The translations under genes and the position numbers were made by a program. 64,000 bases of DNA, from NCBI GenBank assembly GCA_018136815.1, contig CM030935.1, positions 6,972,707 through 7,036,706 of the forward strand. Reading direction: 5' to 3'. Position 1 is the stretch's first letter; each line of letters starts with the position of its first letter. Of the stretch, positions 61,901-64,000 are shown piece by piece. Below the pieces are notes generated by a model that saw only the letters and a list, made by a program, of their open reading frames with translations, made no database searches and had not been told where the DNA came from. This stretch comes from Isochrysis galbana. Lineage: Eukaryota > Haptophyta > Isochrysidales > Isochrysidaceae.

Positions 61901-62162
61901 CCAAGCTCTACTCTACATCTACACATACATATGCACGTTCTAGACAGGGCGACCAAGAGCTTATGAGCTGCTCTAGACGACGAAGCGCTACTGAAGCACA
62001 CGTGTAGAGAGCTTCTGAAGCAATAGGGTATGCAAGTGCTGAACGTGCAGGTCGCCATGGAGAAATCAGGAATGCCAGAGTGAGCACGCAGGTAACAGCA
62101 GGCACACCCAAGGCCATGTCACAAAAGGGGTTGTGGAAGCCCAACTTCACGCGTTGTCATCG

Positions 62163-63872
62163 TCATTCGCCATCCGCTCCAACCTCGACCTCCCCTTGCC
62201 GCAGCCGCACAAGCTCACCCTCAGTTTGCTCTAACCTCTCGCCCAAGATGGACAGCAGTCTCCGCCCTAGTTTCCCACCGGCCTCTGATGCCGTAACTAT
62301 GTGGGATGCTGCCTCGCCAACGGCGTCGCAAAGGGATGCAGCATCGGCCGCTGCTGCGCGAAATACTGCAGAGGAATTGCCGCTCCCACTCGCAAGTTTC
62401 TCAACAGTTGCCTGCATCAACGAAAGTAATTCTATCCCAGTCTGGCACAGGGATTTAAGCGTGCTGATCACCACCTCATCTTCCTCAACTTCCTCCACAT
62501 CGGCGATTTGTCTTGCAGATTCTTCCATGCCGAGTGCAATTGGCGATGCTGGCTCCGTACCACCAACAACGACGCCCGCCATACCTTTGTCCATCAGCTC
62601 CATATCGCTCGAATTCACGTCGAGCTCATTCACATCGAGAATTCGGTAGAGCGAGTCCACCGAACGGACAGCACGGGTGACGGACGAAAGGCACTCCTCC
62701 AGGGCTGTCGCCGCCTACGGATGGCGCAAGGAAGCAGCCCAGCAATTTGAGCAAAGGCTCGCTGCGAGCAAATCTCCTTGCGGCGCACCTGCTCCCGATC
62801 TGATGCAGCCTCCTTGGCTTGCTCAGCCAGCCGCTTAGCGACCCTGGCGCCCGATCGTGCGTACTTCACTGCACGTGCTCGAAGCGTTGTCGCGGTCCCA
62901 CAGGTAGGACTATTGCGGAAGCTCTCGCGTGCTTGCTCAGCCCCGCGAACGTCTTCCTGCACACTGCTGCCACAATCATGGGCCCCGTGCCGCAAGTCTG
63001 ATACTACCTGTCTATTCCTCGCCAGAGCGTCGGCGCGCAAGCAGAGCCTGATGAGGCGCTGAGCAGTCTGAAGCATGAGGGATCCTGGCTCACCGATGGG
63101 CTATGGGGAGTGCGAATGGAAGGGGAGAGTCGTTCCACCAGGATTGCACGGGCCTGAGACAAAGTGTGACCGTCACCATGGTGCAACACAACAGGCCGCA
63201 ATATCTACTCCAAAGCGCTCCAAGGCTGAGCCGTCGCCGTGGACCGATGTAGCGGCATTCTAGATGAGAAGCGCCGAGGAAGCTCATGTTAAAATGGCCA
63301 CCCACCCAAGGAAGCTCAGGCTTGTGCTTGCTCACCTCATGCGCTGCGTGCTCATCCTCCAAGCCGTCCACTCCAAGCGACAGACCTGCAGGTGGTGCAA
63401 GCGCGAGCGCTCGCGCACCGTCCAGGAGCCGCAAAGCGTCCGGGCCATCCAGCCAGCTCGCCCAGTGTCGACCAAGCTGCGTACACAGCGACTGGACAGC
63501 TGTGGAAAACGCCTCTTGAGACATGCTGCCGCTCACAGAGATGCGCGGCTGGAGCTGGTCAAGAGTGTGAATAGTCAACCGGAATGACTCGGCTTCGTCG
63601 CTCCCGGTATTCACGCGCCCGTTCAGCCTTGCGAGCGCTGCGTTGATGGTCTCTACCAGCTGTGCTTCTCGCCGCGCAGCATCACCTTGCTGCCGCTGCT
63701 CCATGTCTCGCGAGCGCGCGGCCTCGAGCTTCCGGCGTGCGGCTGCTGCCTCGATGGCGTACGACTGCACCACCTCGTGAAGTTCCTCCACCATCCGCTC
63801 AGTCCTCCGCCAGCTCTGGCGGAGCGCCGCCATCTGCGCGGGCAGTACGCGCGCCATCGCGCTAGATGGCAT
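62163..63872 (-). CDS. Unrecognised alpha-helical protein, multi-exon
   Basis: Exon 1, 63,336-63,872 (ATG 63,870-63,872), encodes a coiled-coil-like start (VEELHEVVQSYAIEAAAARR...KLEAARSRDMEQRQQG) and a helical segment ending EDEHAAHE before GTGAGC. Later coding pieces on the same strand: 63,094-63,153 (ARAILVERLSPSIRT), about 63,067-63,008 (TAQRLIRLCLRADALARNRQ), about 62,900-62,790 (ARAVKYARSGARVAKRLAEQ...ASDREQ), and a last exon about 62,716-62,163 (ALEECLSSVTRAVRSVDSLY...) ending GADGE. Nearly everything is predicted helix with heptad-like Leu/Ala spacing. I recognise no family. Exon joins in the middle are provisional, and one of them would need a 26-base intron. Confidence 0.6.
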
Positions 63873-64000
63873 TTTCGAGGTGGCAGGGGAGGTTTTGTTG
63901 TAAAGTACACTAATCCTTGGCGGCCTGTGGCATGTGCTCTACAAGAGCAAAAATAATACTCCGTAGCTGCCCAATTCCTGGCGCGTGCCCAACTCCTGGC
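63873..64000. other. 5' flank of the helical-protein gene
   Basis: Window end. A short direct repeat (CCCAATTCCTGGCGCGTGCCCAACTCCTGGC type) closes the sequence. Nothing else seen. Confidence 0.4.

Noticed and set aside
62163-63872. Assignment of the helical protein to a known coiled-coil or cyclin-binding family
   Set aside because: Only generic helical composition is visible; no diagnostic motif, so left unnamed.

Overview
The window is nuclear DNA from a eukaryote, most likely a unicellular alga with a complex (secondary, red-lineage) plastid. Several genes have short GT-AG introns. One gene (35,448-37,058) begins with a signal peptide followed directly by Phe-Thr-Pro-Leu, the usual plastid bipartite-targeting signature of haptophytes and stramenopiles. 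The DNA is GC-rich, full of G/C homopolymers, and packed with nested retroelements. I cannot fix the species; a haptophyte-like alga is my best guess. Three runs of 100 N (6,653-6,752; 22,801-22,900; 47,901-48,000) are assembly gaps.

Left to right: a giant minus-strand REJ/GPS surface protein (1-6,652, open at both ends); a retroelement pile-up (6.9-9.9 kb); mitochondrial ribosomal protein uS7 (10.4 kb); nested retroelements (11.4-14.8 kb); a SUA5/YrdC-type tRNA threonylcarbamoyl-AMP synthase (15.3-17.0 kb, minus); a transposase-like Cys-rich ORF (18.2-19.4 kb); a protein with two SAP-like motifs, a UFD1 domain and a zinc finger (21.4-22.8 kb); the best-preserved non-LTR retrotransposon (22.9-25.3 kb); an MscS-type channel protein (26.2 kb); a repeat-rich interval with a hAT-like MITE (29.1 kb); a Ser/Arg-rich SAM-domain protein (30.2-32.2 kb, minus); a plastid-targeted COQ10/START-like protein with four exons (35.4-37.1 kb); an FHA-domain protein (39.1 kb); a 1,250-residue fused GT2-GT4 glycosyltransferase (42.0-45.7 kb); a prolyl 4-hydroxylase (48.0-50.2 kb, minus); a 12-exon kinase carrying an EF-hand and four cyclic-nucleotide-binding domains (53.3-59.3 kb, minus); and an unrecognised helical protein (62.2-63.9 kb, minus). 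The genes look like independent loci and I see no functional cluster.

The two observations most worth following are these. (1) The kinase has a mitochondrial-type N-terminus and a membrane segment, then a CDPK-like catalytic domain, one clear EF-hand and four C-terminal CNB domains; every exon phase joins cleanly. (2) A retroelement family has copies bounded by 15-17 bp target-site duplications. Its 5' end starts with a short hairpin whose sequence changes between copies while the pairing is kept, followed by CATGG. Its reverse-transcriptase-bearing members end on the sense strand in oligo(T), not poly(A). Copies are inserted into one another, one exactly inside another copy's hairpin, and one reverse-transcriptase relic is split by a hAT-like MITE with a perfect 8-bp duplication.
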